Below, piece after piece: positions 8,200 through 15,629 of a stretch of 64,000 nt of DNA (positions are counted from its first letter, which is position 1; each line of letters starts with the position of its first letter). The stretch is from positions 186,001-250,000 of the forward strand of contig NZ_QCYK01000002.1 of the NCBI RefSeq assembly GCF_003071345.1, read 5' to 3'. A program made the translations under genes and the position numbers. This DNA comes from Chitinophaga parva. GTDB lineage: Bacteria > Bacteroidota > Bacteroidia > Chitinophagales > Chitinophagaceae. The notes under the pieces are model-generated. The model was not told the DNA's origin, made no database searches, and worked only from the letters and a program-made list of their open reading frames with translations.

Positions 8200-9555
8200 G
8201 TGAAGAAATTTATTGAAACTATTAAGAACATCTGGAGTATAGAAGATCTGCGTAACCGCATTCTCACCACGTTGCTCCTGACCCTGATCTATCGCGCAGG
8301 TTCCTATGTCACACTGCCCGGGATTAACCCAAATGCCCTCAACGCACTGAGCGAGTCCGGTAATAAAGGTATCCTTGGCCTGTTCAACATGTTTGCAGGT
8401 GGTTCCTTCCTCCGTGCGTCCATCTTTGCACTGGGTATCATGCCCTATATCTCTGCATCGATCGCCATCCAGCTGCTGACCATCGCGGTACCTTATTTCC
8501 AGAAACTCCAGAAAGAAGGTGAAAGCGGCCGTAAAAAGATCAACCAGTACACCCGCCTGCTCACGGTAGCCGTAACCGGCGCCCAGGCATTTGCGTATGT
8601 AGCCTATATTAGAACGCAGTTCGGCCCGGCTATGCTGGCCGAATACAGCCCGCTCCTGTTTATCATCACCACAACTGTATTACTCACCGCAGGTACCCTC
8701 TTCGTGATGTGGCTCGGCGAGAAGATCACTGATAAAGGCATTGGCAACGGTACTTCCATCATCATCATGGTGGGCATTTTGGCCCGTCTGCCGCAGTCTG
8801 TCCTGCAGGAAATCACCACCCGCTCCGCGGAAGGCCCCGGTGGCTGGCTGAAATTCCTGGTGGAACTGACCGTATTCGTATTCATCACCATCGGTATGAT
8901 CCTGCTGGTACAGGGTACCCGCCGTGTTCCGGTGAATTATGCAAAACGTATCGTAGGCAACAAACAATTTGGTGGTGTACGTCAGTTCATCCCCCTGAAA
9001 GTAAATGCCGCCGGCGTTATGCCCATCATCTTCGCCCAGGCGATCATGTTCATCCCCGCTACCGTGATCGGTTTTGCTGCTTCCTCTTCCGACAGCGCCT
9101 CCGGTTTCATGCGCATATTCAGCGACCATACCAATCCCTGGTATAACCTGATCTACGCACTGCTGGTAATAATATTCACTTACTTCTACACCGCCCTGAT
9201 GTTCAACCCGAACGAAATGGCGAATGAAATGAAACGTAATAATGGTTTTATCCCCGGTATAAAACCCGGTGAGCCTACCGCCAACTTCATTGGCGCCGTA
9301 ATGGACCGTATTACCCTGCCGGGTGCATTCTTCCTGGCATTTATCGGTATCCTGCCCGGCCTGGCCGCCGCCACTTCCATGAACACCAGCTTTGCCACCT
9401 TCTTTGGTGGTACCTCCCTGTTGATCATGGTGGGTGTTATTCTGGATACCCTGCAGCAGATCGAAAGCCAGCTGCTCATGCGCCACTACGACGGTATGAT
9501 GAGCACCGGCCGCATCCAGGGCAGAACCTCTACCAATCCCGTAGCGGGCTTCTAG
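8200..9555 (+). CDS. secY: Preprotein translocase subunit SecY
   Basis: SecY is the channel-forming subunit of the inner-membrane Sec translocon. The 451-residue protein has the ten hydrophobic segments expected. Typical motifs include LPGINPNALN early, ISASIAIQLLTIAVPYFQKL after the second segment, GIGNGTSIIIMVGI, and PGIKPGEPTANFIG. The start codon is GTG and gives MKKFIETIKNIWSIEDLRNR, which fits homologues. It follows rplO and precedes map. Confidence 0.97.
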   Translation: MKKFIETIKNIWSIEDLRNRILTTLLLTLIYRAGSYVTLPGINPNALNALSESGNKGILGLFNMFAGGSFLRASIFALGIMPYISASIAIQLLTIAVPYFQKLQKEGESGRKKINQYTRLLTVAVTGAQAFAYVAYIRTQFGPAMLAEYSPLLFIITTTVLLTAGTLFVMWLGEKITDKGIGNGTSIIIMVGILARLPQSVLQEITTRSAEGPGGWLKFLVELTVFVFITIGMILLVQGTRRVPVNYAKRIVGNKQFGGVRQFIPLKVNAAGVMPIIFAQAIMFIPATVIGFAASSSDSASGFMRIFSDHTNPWYNLIYALLVIIFTYFYTALMFNPNEMANEMKRNNGFIPGIKPGEPTANFIGAVMDRITLPGAFFLAFIGILPGLAAATSMNTSFATFFGGTSLLIMVGVILDTLQQIESQLLMRHYDGMMSTGRIQGRTSTNPVAGF

Positions 9556-9581
9556 TAAAGCAGGTTTGTAAAGGAATATAT

Positions 9582-9640
9582 AGCCACAAAGGTAAGTTGG
9601 GCGCTCTGCGTGCTTTTTCGTACCTTTGTGGCTCTTTTTT
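9582..9640 (+). terminator. secY terminator whose 3' arm is a promoter box
   Basis: A perfect 13-bp inverted repeat (9582-9594 with 9621-9633) is followed by C and six T, a good intrinsic terminator despite its 26-base loop. The 3' arm begins with TACCTTTG (9621-9628), a perfect Bacteroidota -7 box, with TTG 21 bases upstream (9597-9599). The same DNA can end secY transcription and start the map transcript. Confidence 0.6.
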
Positions 9641-9704
9641 ACGACCAGACGGTCTCCGCGGCTTCCAGGCTGAAGCCATCCTGGACCGTAAGCGCCAATA
9701 AGTT

Positions 9705-10505
9705 ATGATCCACTATAAGACGAAAGAAGAAATAGAGATAATGCGTAAAAGCGCATTGCTGGTAAGTGCCACCCTTGAAGCGGTGGCCAAGGAACTGAAG
9801 CCGGGCATGACGACAGACCAGGTGGATACGCTGGTGGGCCAGTTTATCCGGGATAACGGTGCCATCCCCTCTTTTTTAAATTACCAGGGATTTCCTAAAA
9901 ATAGCTGCATTTCTGTGAACGAGGCCGTGGTGCACGGCATTCCCGGTGCCTACGTGATCAAGGAAGGGGATGTGGTATCGGTAGACGTGGGCGTATTGCT
10001 CAACGGCTACCATGGCGACAGCGCCTATACCTTTGCTATGGCCGGCGCCCAGGACTACATCCTGAAGCTGCTGGCGGCCACCAAGACCTCCCTGTACAAG
10101 GGCATTGAAAAGGCGGTGGTAGGTAACCGTATTGGGGATATTGCCTATGCCATCCAGGAATATACCGAGAAAGAACGTGGCTATGGCGTGGTTCGCGAGC
10201 TGGTAGGCCATGGCCTGGGCAGGAACCTGCATGAAGACCCGCAGGTGCCCAACTATGGTAAGCGCGGCAGTGGCCCCGTGATGAAAGAGGGGCTGGTGAT
10301 CGCCATTGAGCCGATGATCAACCTGGGCAAAAAGGATGTGGAATACAGCGAAGATGGCTGGACGGTAGTAACCCGCGACGGGAAGGCTTCCGCTCACTTT
10401 GAGCACAACATAGCGGTAGGGAAGGGCAAGCCAGATATCCTGTCGTCCTTCACGGGAATTGAGGCGGCAGAGCGGGCCAATCCGGCACTGGCGGTCCTGA
10501 ACTAG
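9705..10505 (+). CDS. map: Type I methionine aminopeptidase
   Basis: The enzyme removes the initiator methionine from nascent proteins and uses two divalent metal ions. The 266-residue product carries all five metal ligands at the E. coli spacing: Asp94, Asp105, His169, Glu202 and Glu233. The catalytic-site histidines His77 and His176 are also present. There is no N-terminal zinc-finger extension, so it is the bacterial type Ia form. The secY-map-infA order (without adk) resembles many Gram-positive and Bacteroidota clusters. Confidence 0.97.
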   Translation: MIHYKTKEEIEIMRKSALLVSATLEAVAKELKPGMTTDQVDTLVGQFIRDNGAIPSFLNYQGFPKNSCISVNEAVVHGIPGAYVIKEGDVVSVDVGVLLNGYHGDSAYTFAMAGAQDYILKLLAATKTSLYKGIEKAVVGNRIGDIAYAIQEYTEKERGYGVVRELVGHGLGRNLHEDPQVPNYGKRGSGPVMKEGLVIAIEPMINLGKKDVEYSEDGWTVVTRDGKASAHFEHNIAVGKGKPDILSSFTGIEAAERANPALAVLN

Positions 10506-10642
10506 TCAATATTGGCCTGCGATAACGGTAGGGTAGTGGCCGGAAAGGGGCGGAAACAGTAGGTTTTTAACCCGTTTTGGCCGGAAAGGTGCGCTGGGAT
10601 AGAATTATTTCAGGAAATTTTTCTAAATACAAAGTTATTCGC

Positions 10643-10650
10643 TATCTTTG
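10643..10650 (+). promoter_or_regulatory. Promoter -7 box upstream of infA
   Basis: TATCTTTG matches TAnnTTTG and continues GCAGTCC, the same extension seen before efp. A start near 10657 leaves only about 11 bases before the infA codon. Confidence 0.65.
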
Positions 10651-10667
10651 CAGTCCTAAAAATTTTT

Positions 10668-10886
10668 ATGGCAAAACAGGCATTGATCAAACAGGATGGA
10701 ATTATTCTCGAAGCCTTGTCTAACGCGATGTTCCGCGTGAAGCTGGAAAACGGGCATGAAATCCTGGCCACCATTTCTGGAAAAATGAGGATGCACTACA
10801 TCCGTATTTTGCCGGGCGACAAAGTGGGGGTGGAAATGAGCCCTTACGATTTGAGCCGCGGCCGCATTATTTTCAGGTATAAGTAA
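10668..10886 (+). CDS. infA: Translation initiation factor IF-1
   Basis: IF-1 binds the 30S A site during initiation. The 72-residue product is an S1-like OB-fold protein, with [21 protein letters not shown] and the C-terminal [23 protein letters not shown] typical of the family. Its own promoter box lies 18 bases upstream, so it probably starts the infA-rpmJ-rpsM section. The family length is 71-73. Confidence 0.97.
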   Translation: MAKQALIKQDGIILEALSNAMFRVKLENGHEILATISGKMRMHYIRILPGDKVGVEMSPYDLSRGRIIFRYK

Positions 10887-10953
10887 TAGCATTGGATCTG
10901 CCTTCATTAGGCTCCATTATAATAAAACAAACAACATTTTAAAATAATCACCC

Positions 10954-11070
10954 ATGAAGGTAAGAGCTGCAATTAAGAAAAGAAGCGCTGATTGCAAAAT
11001 CGTTCGCAGAAAAGGCGTTCTCTTGGTAATCAACAAGAAAAATCCCCGTTTTAAACAACGCCAGGGATAA
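10954..11070 (+). CDS. rpmJ: 50S ribosomal protein L36, zinc-ligand-free form
   Basis: This is a 38-codon gene beginning [17 protein letters not shown] and ending [10 protein letters not shown]36 is the smallest large-subunit protein and usually holds one zinc ion through Cys11, Cys14, Cys27 and His33. Here these positions are Ser11, Cys14, Asn27 and Phe33, so only one ligand remains. Length and the remaining sequence align without gaps to the E. coli protein. It lies between infA and rpsM, its usual place. It is the C-minus form, expected to fold without zinc. Confidence 0.95.
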   Translation: MKVRAAIKKRSADCKIVRRKGVLLVINKKNPRFKQRQG

Positions 11071-11166
11071 TAACTGAAAAAGCGGAATTCGGAAGCAGCA
11101 CAGGTTTGTCGCAAAGATCTTCTGACTTCCGGGGAGCTTTAAATATAATAAATCTAAAATAGCAAT

Positions 11167-11547
11167 ATGGCACGTATAGCCGGTATAGATCTTCCTAAAA
11201 ATAAAAGAGGGGAAATTGGCCTCACCTATATCTTCGGTATTGGCAGCAGCACTGCCAAGTACATCCTGGGTAAAGCAGGCATTGATGTGAACAAAAAGGT
11301 AAAGGACTGGAACGATGAGGACCAGGCTGCGATCCGTAACATCATCAATGCTGAATTCAAGGTAGAAGGTCAGTTGCGTTCTGAGGTACAGATGAATATC
11401 AAGCGTCTGCTGGATATTGCCTGCTACCGTGGCCTCCGTCACAGGAAAGGTCTGCCGGTAAGAGGTCAGCGTACCCGTACAAACAGCCGCACCCGCAAAG
11501 GTAAACGTAAGACCGTTGCAGGTAAGAAGAAGGCCACCAAGAAATAG
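11167..11547 (+). CDS. rpsM: 30S ribosomal protein S13
   Basis: S13 sits in the head of the small subunit and contacts L5 and P-site tRNA. The 126 residues begin [26 protein letters not shown] and contain the helix-two-turns-helix motif and the [25 protein letters not shown] segment. The tail is Lys-rich. It precedes rpsK as usual. Confidence 0.97.
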   Translation: MARIAGIDLPKNKRGEIGLTYIFGIGSSTAKYILGKAGIDVNKKVKDWNDEDQAAIRNIINAEFKVEGQLRSEVQMNIKRLLDIACYRGLRHRKGLPVRGQRTRTNSRTRKGKRKTVAGKKKATKK

Positions 11548-11583
11548 TAGTCAAATAGTATTTCAAAGGTCTGAGATCCCTTG

Positions 11584-11634
11584 TTCCAAATCCGGGATTT
11601 CATGCGTTGAACGAACGGTTTTCGGGATTTGGAA
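11584..11634 (+). repeat. Inverted repeat, rpsM-rpsK gap
   Basis: TTCCAAATCC (11584-11593) pairs perfectly with GGATTTGGAA (11625-11634) across a 31-base loop. It lies in the gap upstream of rpsK and is not followed by a strong U-tract. It is another intercistronic structure in this cluster. Confidence 0.4.
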
Positions 11635-11661
11635 TTTCATATTTTGGAATTTAAAAGTATT

Positions 11662-12060
11662 ATGGCAAAAGCAAATAACAGCAAAGCTCCTGCTAAAAAA
11701 AGAGTTGTTAAGGTTGACAACTACGGAGATGTACATATCTCAGCTAGCTTCAATAACATCATTGTAAGCATCACCAATAAACAGGGTCAGGTTATCTCCT
11801 GGTCTTCTGCCGGTAAAATGGGTTTCAAGGGTTCCAAGAAGAACACGCCCTACGCTGCACAGCTGGCCGCCAGCGATGCCGCTAAAGTTGCCATTGACGC
11901 TGGTCTGAAAAGAGCAGACGTATTTGTAAAAGGCCCCGGTGCCGGCCGCGAAAGCGCGATCCGTGCCATCGCAGGTTCCGGTATCGAAGTAACCCTGATC
12001 AAGGACGTTACGCCCCTGCCGCACAATGGCTGCCGTCCTCCCAAGAAACGTCGCGTATAG
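11662..12060 (+). CDS. rpsK: 30S ribosomal protein S11
   Basis: S11 is part of the small-subunit platform near the E site. The frame is open further upstream, but the start at 11662 ([18 protein letters not shown]) gives the normal family N-terminus and 132 residues. The sequence [18 protein letters not shown] and the end [15 protein letters not shown] are diagnostic. It is followed by rpsD and rpoA, the conserved alpha-operon order. Confidence 0.96.
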   Translation: MAKANNSKAPAKKRVVKVDNYGDVHISASFNNIIVSITNKQGQVISWSSAGKMGFKGSKKNTPYAAQLAASDAAKVAIDAGLKRADVFVKGPGAGRESAIRAIAGSGIEVTLIKDVTPLPHNGCRPPKKRRV

Positions 12061-12078
12061 TTTTCGGATATTATTCGG

Positions 12079-12130
12079 TTTCCAGTACCTGGTTTTTAAA
12101 ATAAATTGGGTATTGGAAACTGTAATTTTG
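12079..12130 (+). promoter_or_regulatory. Hairpin followed by -7-like box before rpsD
   Basis: GTTTCCAGTACC pairs with GGTATTGGAAAC (about 12079-12090 with 12109-12120, one wobble), and TAATTTTG (12123-12130) follows at once. The layout resembles that before rplX, a hairpin abutting a TAnnTTTG box. The -33 element is weak, so a promoter here is less certain. Confidence 0.35.
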
Positions 12131-12216
12131 TATATTTCAAAACGGGTGCACGATCAGGTTTTACAGATTTTTTGAAGAGCGTGCATCATCACTAAAAAAT
12201 CTATTCAAATTTAAAC

Positions 12217-12822
12217 ATGGCAAGGTATACAGGTCCCAAGACCAAGATCTCCAGAATCTTCGGTGAGCCCATTCTCGGTAATGGCAAGTATTTAGGTAAG
12301 AACAGCAACCCTCCCGGTCAGCACGGTGCTACCCGTAAGCGTAAACAGCTCGGTGAATACGCCCTGCAGCTAAGAGAGAAACAGAAAGCAAAGTACACCT
12401 ATGGTTTGCTGGAAAAGCAATTCCGCAACCTGTTTGACGAAGCAAACCGTCGTAAAGGTGTAACCGGTGAAGTATTGATCAAATTGCTGGAAGCGCGCCT
12501 GGACAACACCGTATTCCGCATGGGTATCGCTCCGAGCCGTCCTGCTGCCCGTCAGCTGGTGTCTCACAAGCATGTTACAGTAAATGGCGCGGTAGTAAAT
12601 ACCCCGTCTTACCAGCTGAAACCCGGTGACGTGATCTCCCTGAAAGGTAAAACTGCAAACAATACTGCCCTGACCAGCGTTATCCGTGGTAAGAATCCGA
12701 AGTTCAGCTGGCTGGATTGGAATGAGAAAGAACTGAAAGGTATCTTCATTTCCTATCCGGAGCGTGAAGCAGTTCCCGAGAACATCAAGGAACAACTGAT
12801 CGTAGAGTTGTACTCTAAATAA
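12217..12822 (+). CDS. rpsD: 30S ribosomal protein S4, zinc-free form
   Basis: S4 is a primary 16S rRNA-binding protein and in several bacteria represses its own operon. The 201-residue product has the S4 domain (about residues 94-155: [21 protein letters not shown] and HKHVTVNG). The N-terminal cysteines that bind zinc in C-plus forms are absent. Only one rpsD is in the window. Location between rpsK and rpoA is standard. Confidence 0.97.
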   Translation: MARYTGPKTKISRIFGEPILGNGKYLGKNSNPPGQHGATRKRKQLGEYALQLREKQKAKYTYGLLEKQFRNLFDEANRRKGVTGEVLIKLLEARLDNTVFRMGIAPSRPAARQLVSHKHVTVNGAVVNTPSYQLKPGDVISLKGKTANNTALTSVIRGKNPKFSWLDWNEKELKGIFISYPEREAVPENIKEQLIVELYSK

Positions 12823-12834
12823 TCTGACGATAAT

Positions 12835-12896
12835 TTATTGGTCATTTGCTACAGGCCTGTGGTATTTAACACAGGCCTGTGGCGGGTGGCCAATAA
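12835..12896 (+). repeat. Nested hairpins, rpsD-rpoA gap
   Basis: An inner perfect 11-bp stem (12851-12861 with 12870-12880, arms ACAGGCCTGTG) sits within an outer 9-bp stem (12835-12843 with 12888-12896, one G-U pair). No U-tract follows. This large structured RNA lies some 50 bases before the rpoA start. Confidence 0.5.
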
Positions 12897-12942
12897 GTCA
12901 TTATAGTAGCAAATCAATAATCACTCAAAAACTATCATATCA

Positions 12943-13941
12943 ATGGCAATTTTAAATTTCCAGAAGCCTGATAAGATCGTATTGCAGAAGTCAACCGACT
13001 TTGAAGCCCAATTCGAATTCCGTCCTTTAGAGCCAGGGTATGGTGTGACAATCGGTAACGCATTGCGCCGCGTATTGCTGTCTTCTCTGGAAGGCTATGC
13101 CATTGTGGGAATAAAGATTGAAGGAGCTGACCACGAATTCGCTACCCTGAAAGGTGTTACCGAAGACGTGACCGAGATCATCCTGAACCTGAAACAGGTT
13201 CGCTTCAAGAAGATCACGGATGCAGACGTTCAGCAGAACGAGAAGATCCAGCTTTCCATCAAAGGTAAGACCGAGTTCCGCGCTGATATGATCGAAAAAG
13301 CAACCAGCACTTTCCAGGTAATGAACCCTGAACTGCTGATCTGCACCCTCGATCCTTCCGCGAAACTAGACATTGAACTGACCATCAGCCGTGGCCGTGG
13401 TTATGTACCCGCAGAAGAAAACCGTCCGAAAGACGCCGTTTTCGGTTACATCGCGATCGACTCTGTATTTACGCCTATCAAGAACGTAAAGTACAGCATT
13501 GAGAACACCCGTGTGGAACAGAAGACCGACTACGAGAAGCTGATCATGGATGTTATCACTGATGGCACCATCCACCCGGAAGAAGCAGTAAAACAGGCTT
13601 CCCGTATCCTGATCCAACACCTGATGATCATCACCGATGAGAACATCAGCTTCGATACCAAGGATACCGAGAAGGAAGATGTAGTGGACGAACAGACCCT
13701 GCAGCTGCGCAAGATCCTGAAAACTCCGCTGGAAGACCTGGACCTGAGCGTACGCGCCTTCAACTGCCTGAAAGCCGCCAAGATCAACTCCCTGAGCGAA
13801 CTGGTACAGTACGAACAGGAAGAACTGATGAAGTTCCGCAACTTCGGTCAGAAATCCCTCAGCGAAATCGAACAGGTGCTCAATGAAAGAGGCCTGCACT
13901 TCGGTATGGACCTGTCCAAACTGAAGCTGGAAGAAGAATAG
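12943..13941 (+). CDS. rpoA: RNA polymerase alpha subunit
   Basis: Alpha dimerises to start core polymerase assembly, and its C-terminal domain contacts upstream DNA and regulators. The 332-residue product has the N-terminal domain (FRPLEPGYGVTIGNALRRVLLSSLEGYA) and a C-terminal domain with LDLSVRAFNCLKAAKINSLSELV and RNFGQKSLSEIEQVL. It is preceded by rpsD and followed by a perfect terminator, so it probably closes the operon. Confidence 0.98.
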   Translation: MAILNFQKPDKIVLQKSTDFEAQFEFRPLEPGYGVTIGNALRRVLLSSLEGYAIVGIKIEGADHEFATLKGVTEDVTEIILNLKQVRFKKITDADVQQNEKIQLSIKGKTEFRADMIEKATSTFQVMNPELLICTLDPSAKLDIELTISRGRGYVPAEENRPKDAVFGYIAIDSVFTPIKNVKYSIENTRVEQKTDYEKLIMDVITDGTIHPEEAVKQASRILIQHLMIITDENISFDTKDTEKEDVVDEQTLQLRKILKTPLEDLDLSVRAFNCLKAAKINSLSELVQYEQEELMKFRNFGQKSLSEIEQVLNERGLHFGMDLSKLKLEEE

Positions 13942-13950
13942 TTTATGTCA

Positions 13951-13991
13951 ATCGGAAGCAGTTAGCAACAGCCACTGCTTCCGATTTTTTT
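13951..13991 (+). terminator. Intrinsic terminator after rpoA
   Basis: A perfect 12-bp stem (13951-13962 with 13974-13985, 11-base loop) is followed by six further T. It is the strongest terminator in the ribosomal cluster and separates rplQ from rpoA, which are cotranscribed in E. coli. Confidence 0.85.
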
Positions 13992-14006
13992 ATTTATAAC
14001 AAGTAC

Positions 14007-14033
14007 CCCGTAATTCCTGACACGGTACGGGGG
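14007..14033 (+). repeat. Hairpin in the rplQ leader
   Basis: CCCCGTA pairs with TACGGGG (about 14007-14013 with 14027-14033) between the rpoA terminator and the rplQ start. No good TAnnTTTG box is visible in the short gap. rplQ may therefore depend on readthrough or on a promoter form not recognised here. Confidence 0.35.
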
Positions 14034-14050
14034 AATCAAATCACAATGTC

Positions 14051-14545
14051 ATGCGTCACGGTAACAAATTAAACCGCCTTAGCAGAACTTCTGCCCACCG
14101 TAAAGCCTTAATGAGCAACCTGGCTTGCGAACTGATCAGCCACAAGCGTATCACCACCACCCTGGCTAAAGCCAAGGCCCTGCGTGTATACATTGAGCCC
14201 ATGCTGACCAGAGCTAAAGTAGACTCTACCCACAACCGTAGAATCATCTTCAGCTACCTGCAGGACAAAGAAGCCATCAAGGAAATCTTTGGTGTGATCA
14301 GCGAAAAGATTGCTAGCCGTCCTGGTGGTTACACCCGTATCATCAAGCTGGGTAAACGTATTGGCGATGCCGCAGAAACCGCGCTGATCGAACTGGTAGA
14401 CTTCAACGAAGTATACGGTAAAGAAGCTGCTGCCGCTGCTGCTCCCGCTAAGAAGACCCGCCGCGCCGGTGGTGCCAAGAAAAAAAGTGAAGAAGCTGCC
14501 GCTGAAGCTGCTGCTCCTGCTACCGAAGAGAAAGCAGGCGAATAA
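14051..14545 (+). CDS. rplQ: 50S ribosomal protein L17 with Ala/Lys/Glu tail
   Basis: L17 lies near the exit tunnel of the large subunit. Residues 1-123 cover the conserved domain, beginning [20 protein letters not shown] and including [18 protein letters not shown]. After it comes a tail of about 40 residues rich in Ala, Lys and Glu, making 164 residues against 127 in E. coli. Similar tails are common in Bacteroidota L17. It ends the ribosomal cluster. Confidence 0.97.
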   Translation: MRHGNKLNRLSRTSAHRKALMSNLACELISHKRITTTLAKAKALRVYIEPMLTRAKVDSTHNRRIIFSYLQDKEAIKEIFGVISEKIASRPGGYTRIIKLGKRIGDAAETALIELVDFNEVYGKEAAAAAAPAKKTRRAGGAKKKSEEAAAEAAAPATEEKAGE

Positions 14546-14567
14546 GCTAAAATTTATTCCTTCTCAT

Positions 14568-14603
14568 AAAGGGCAAAGCATACAGCTTTGCCCTTTTTTT
14601 TAT
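14568..14603 (+). terminator. Intrinsic terminator after rplQ
   Basis: A perfect 12-bp stem (14568-14579 with 14585-14596, 5-base loop) is followed by a long T-run. It marks the end of the ribosomal transcript. Confidence 0.88.
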
Positions 14604-14650
14604 AATATCGCATTAATAAATCCGATATATATCAAAATACCCCCTGTGCC

Positions 14651-15499
14651 ATGAACTACCTGAAATGCGATAGTTGCAAGCAATATAACCTGCTGACTTC
14701 TGAGTACCTGGTGTTCTGTAACCACTGCAGCAAAAAACTCAGTAACAATTTTGCCGACTGGAAAGCCCGCTACCCCCAGTGCGATTTTGCCCAGTTTACC
14801 GAGCGGATAGCCATTTCCGCAGCGCAGATAGCCAGCAGCCGCCCCCTGATGGAGCGGTTGAAGACCGGCGCCAAACAGCGCTGGGTAAAGCACCGGCGAC
14901 AGCTGGTCATGACCAGCTTTTTGCTCCTGGCCATGATCGCCATCACCGGTTCTATTTTCGGGAAACGGCTGGTATTTAACCTGTTCTATCCCAAGGTGGC
15001 CAAGGAGTGGCAGTACATGTCCTGGCAGGAGACTACCATCGGGCGGCAGCCCATCACCCTCAGCACGCCTGCGAAGCTGCGGGTGCACGATACCCCGTTG
15101 CCCCCGGAGCTCCGGGAATCCGTGACCTACAGCAAGAGCTACACCAACGACAATAACAGCGGCATGGACATTTCCGTGCATCTTTATACGTACAAGAACA
15201 GTGTGATCAACAGCCTGGAGGCCATGGCCAATAACCCGGTAGATCCACTGAGCCAGCTGAAACAGCAGGACGATATTACCCACCTTACCGCCCGGGCGCA
15301 AAAGGTGTCTGTGTCTGACCTGGCCGGCTGCCTGGAAGAGGGTACCTACCATTATAAAGGCGCCATCACCCTGGCTTACCGGCACCTGATCCTTATCCGG
15401 GAGCAGGACATGTGGCAGGTAAACCTGGTGTTCCGGGCAGACGATGAGGCCGCCAGTGCAGTGGCAGAAAGGGTGCTCCGTTCCATCCATATCCAGTAA
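14651..15499 (+). CDS. Unknown zinc-ribbon membrane protein
   Basis: No known family is recognised. Residues 1-30 hold two CxxC pairs (CDSC and CNHC), a zinc-ribbon layout. A basic stretch (RWVKHRRQ) precedes one hydrophobic segment near residues 84-105. The remaining roughly 175 residues, probably outside the inner membrane, are of mixed alpha/beta character. A cytoplasmic ribbon, one membrane segment and an exported domain suggest a membrane-anchored adaptor or sensor, but that is inference. It lies alone between the rplQ terminator and carA in the same direction. Confidence 0.75.
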   Translation: MNYLKCDSCKQYNLLTSEYLVFCNHCSKKLSNNFADWKARYPQCDFAQFTERIAISAAQIASSRPLMERLKTGAKQRWVKHRRQLVMTSFLLLAMIAITGSIFGKRLVFNLFYPKVAKEWQYMSWQETTIGRQPITLSTPAKLRVHDTPLPPELRESVTYSKSYTNDNNSGMDISVHLYTYKNSVINSLEAMANNPVDPLSQLKQQDDITHLTARAQKVSVSDLAGCLEEGTYHYKGAITLAYRHLILIREQDMWQVNLVFRADDEAASAVAERVLRSIHIQ

Positions 15500-15536
15500 C
15501 GAACAATTTAACTGAGAAATTCCGCTGCTTTTTTTG

Positions 15537-15603
15537 TACCTTTGCCCGGTTTTTTATCCGAACCTTCAGGGAGTTGTTAGCCGACTACCTGAAGGTTTTT
15601 TTC
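15537..15603 (+). promoter_or_regulatory. carA leader: promoter box followed by terminator hairpin
   Basis: TACCTTTG (15537-15544) matches the -7 consensus and predicts a start near 15551. Only about ten bases later comes a perfect 10-bp stem (15561-15570 with 15588-15597, 17-base loop) followed by five T. carA begins 27 bases further on. A terminator between a promoter and its gene is the layout of transcription attenuation. No PyrR-box-like sequence or antiterminator is recognised. Confidence 0.6.
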
Positions 15604-15629
15604 AAAGTAAAAACAGCAGATCACTAACG

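Noticed and set aside
8680..9486. 268-codon open frame opposite secY
   Set aside because: SecY is certain on the other strand. The antisense frame is His/Gln/Gly-rich with no hydrophobic or domain pattern.
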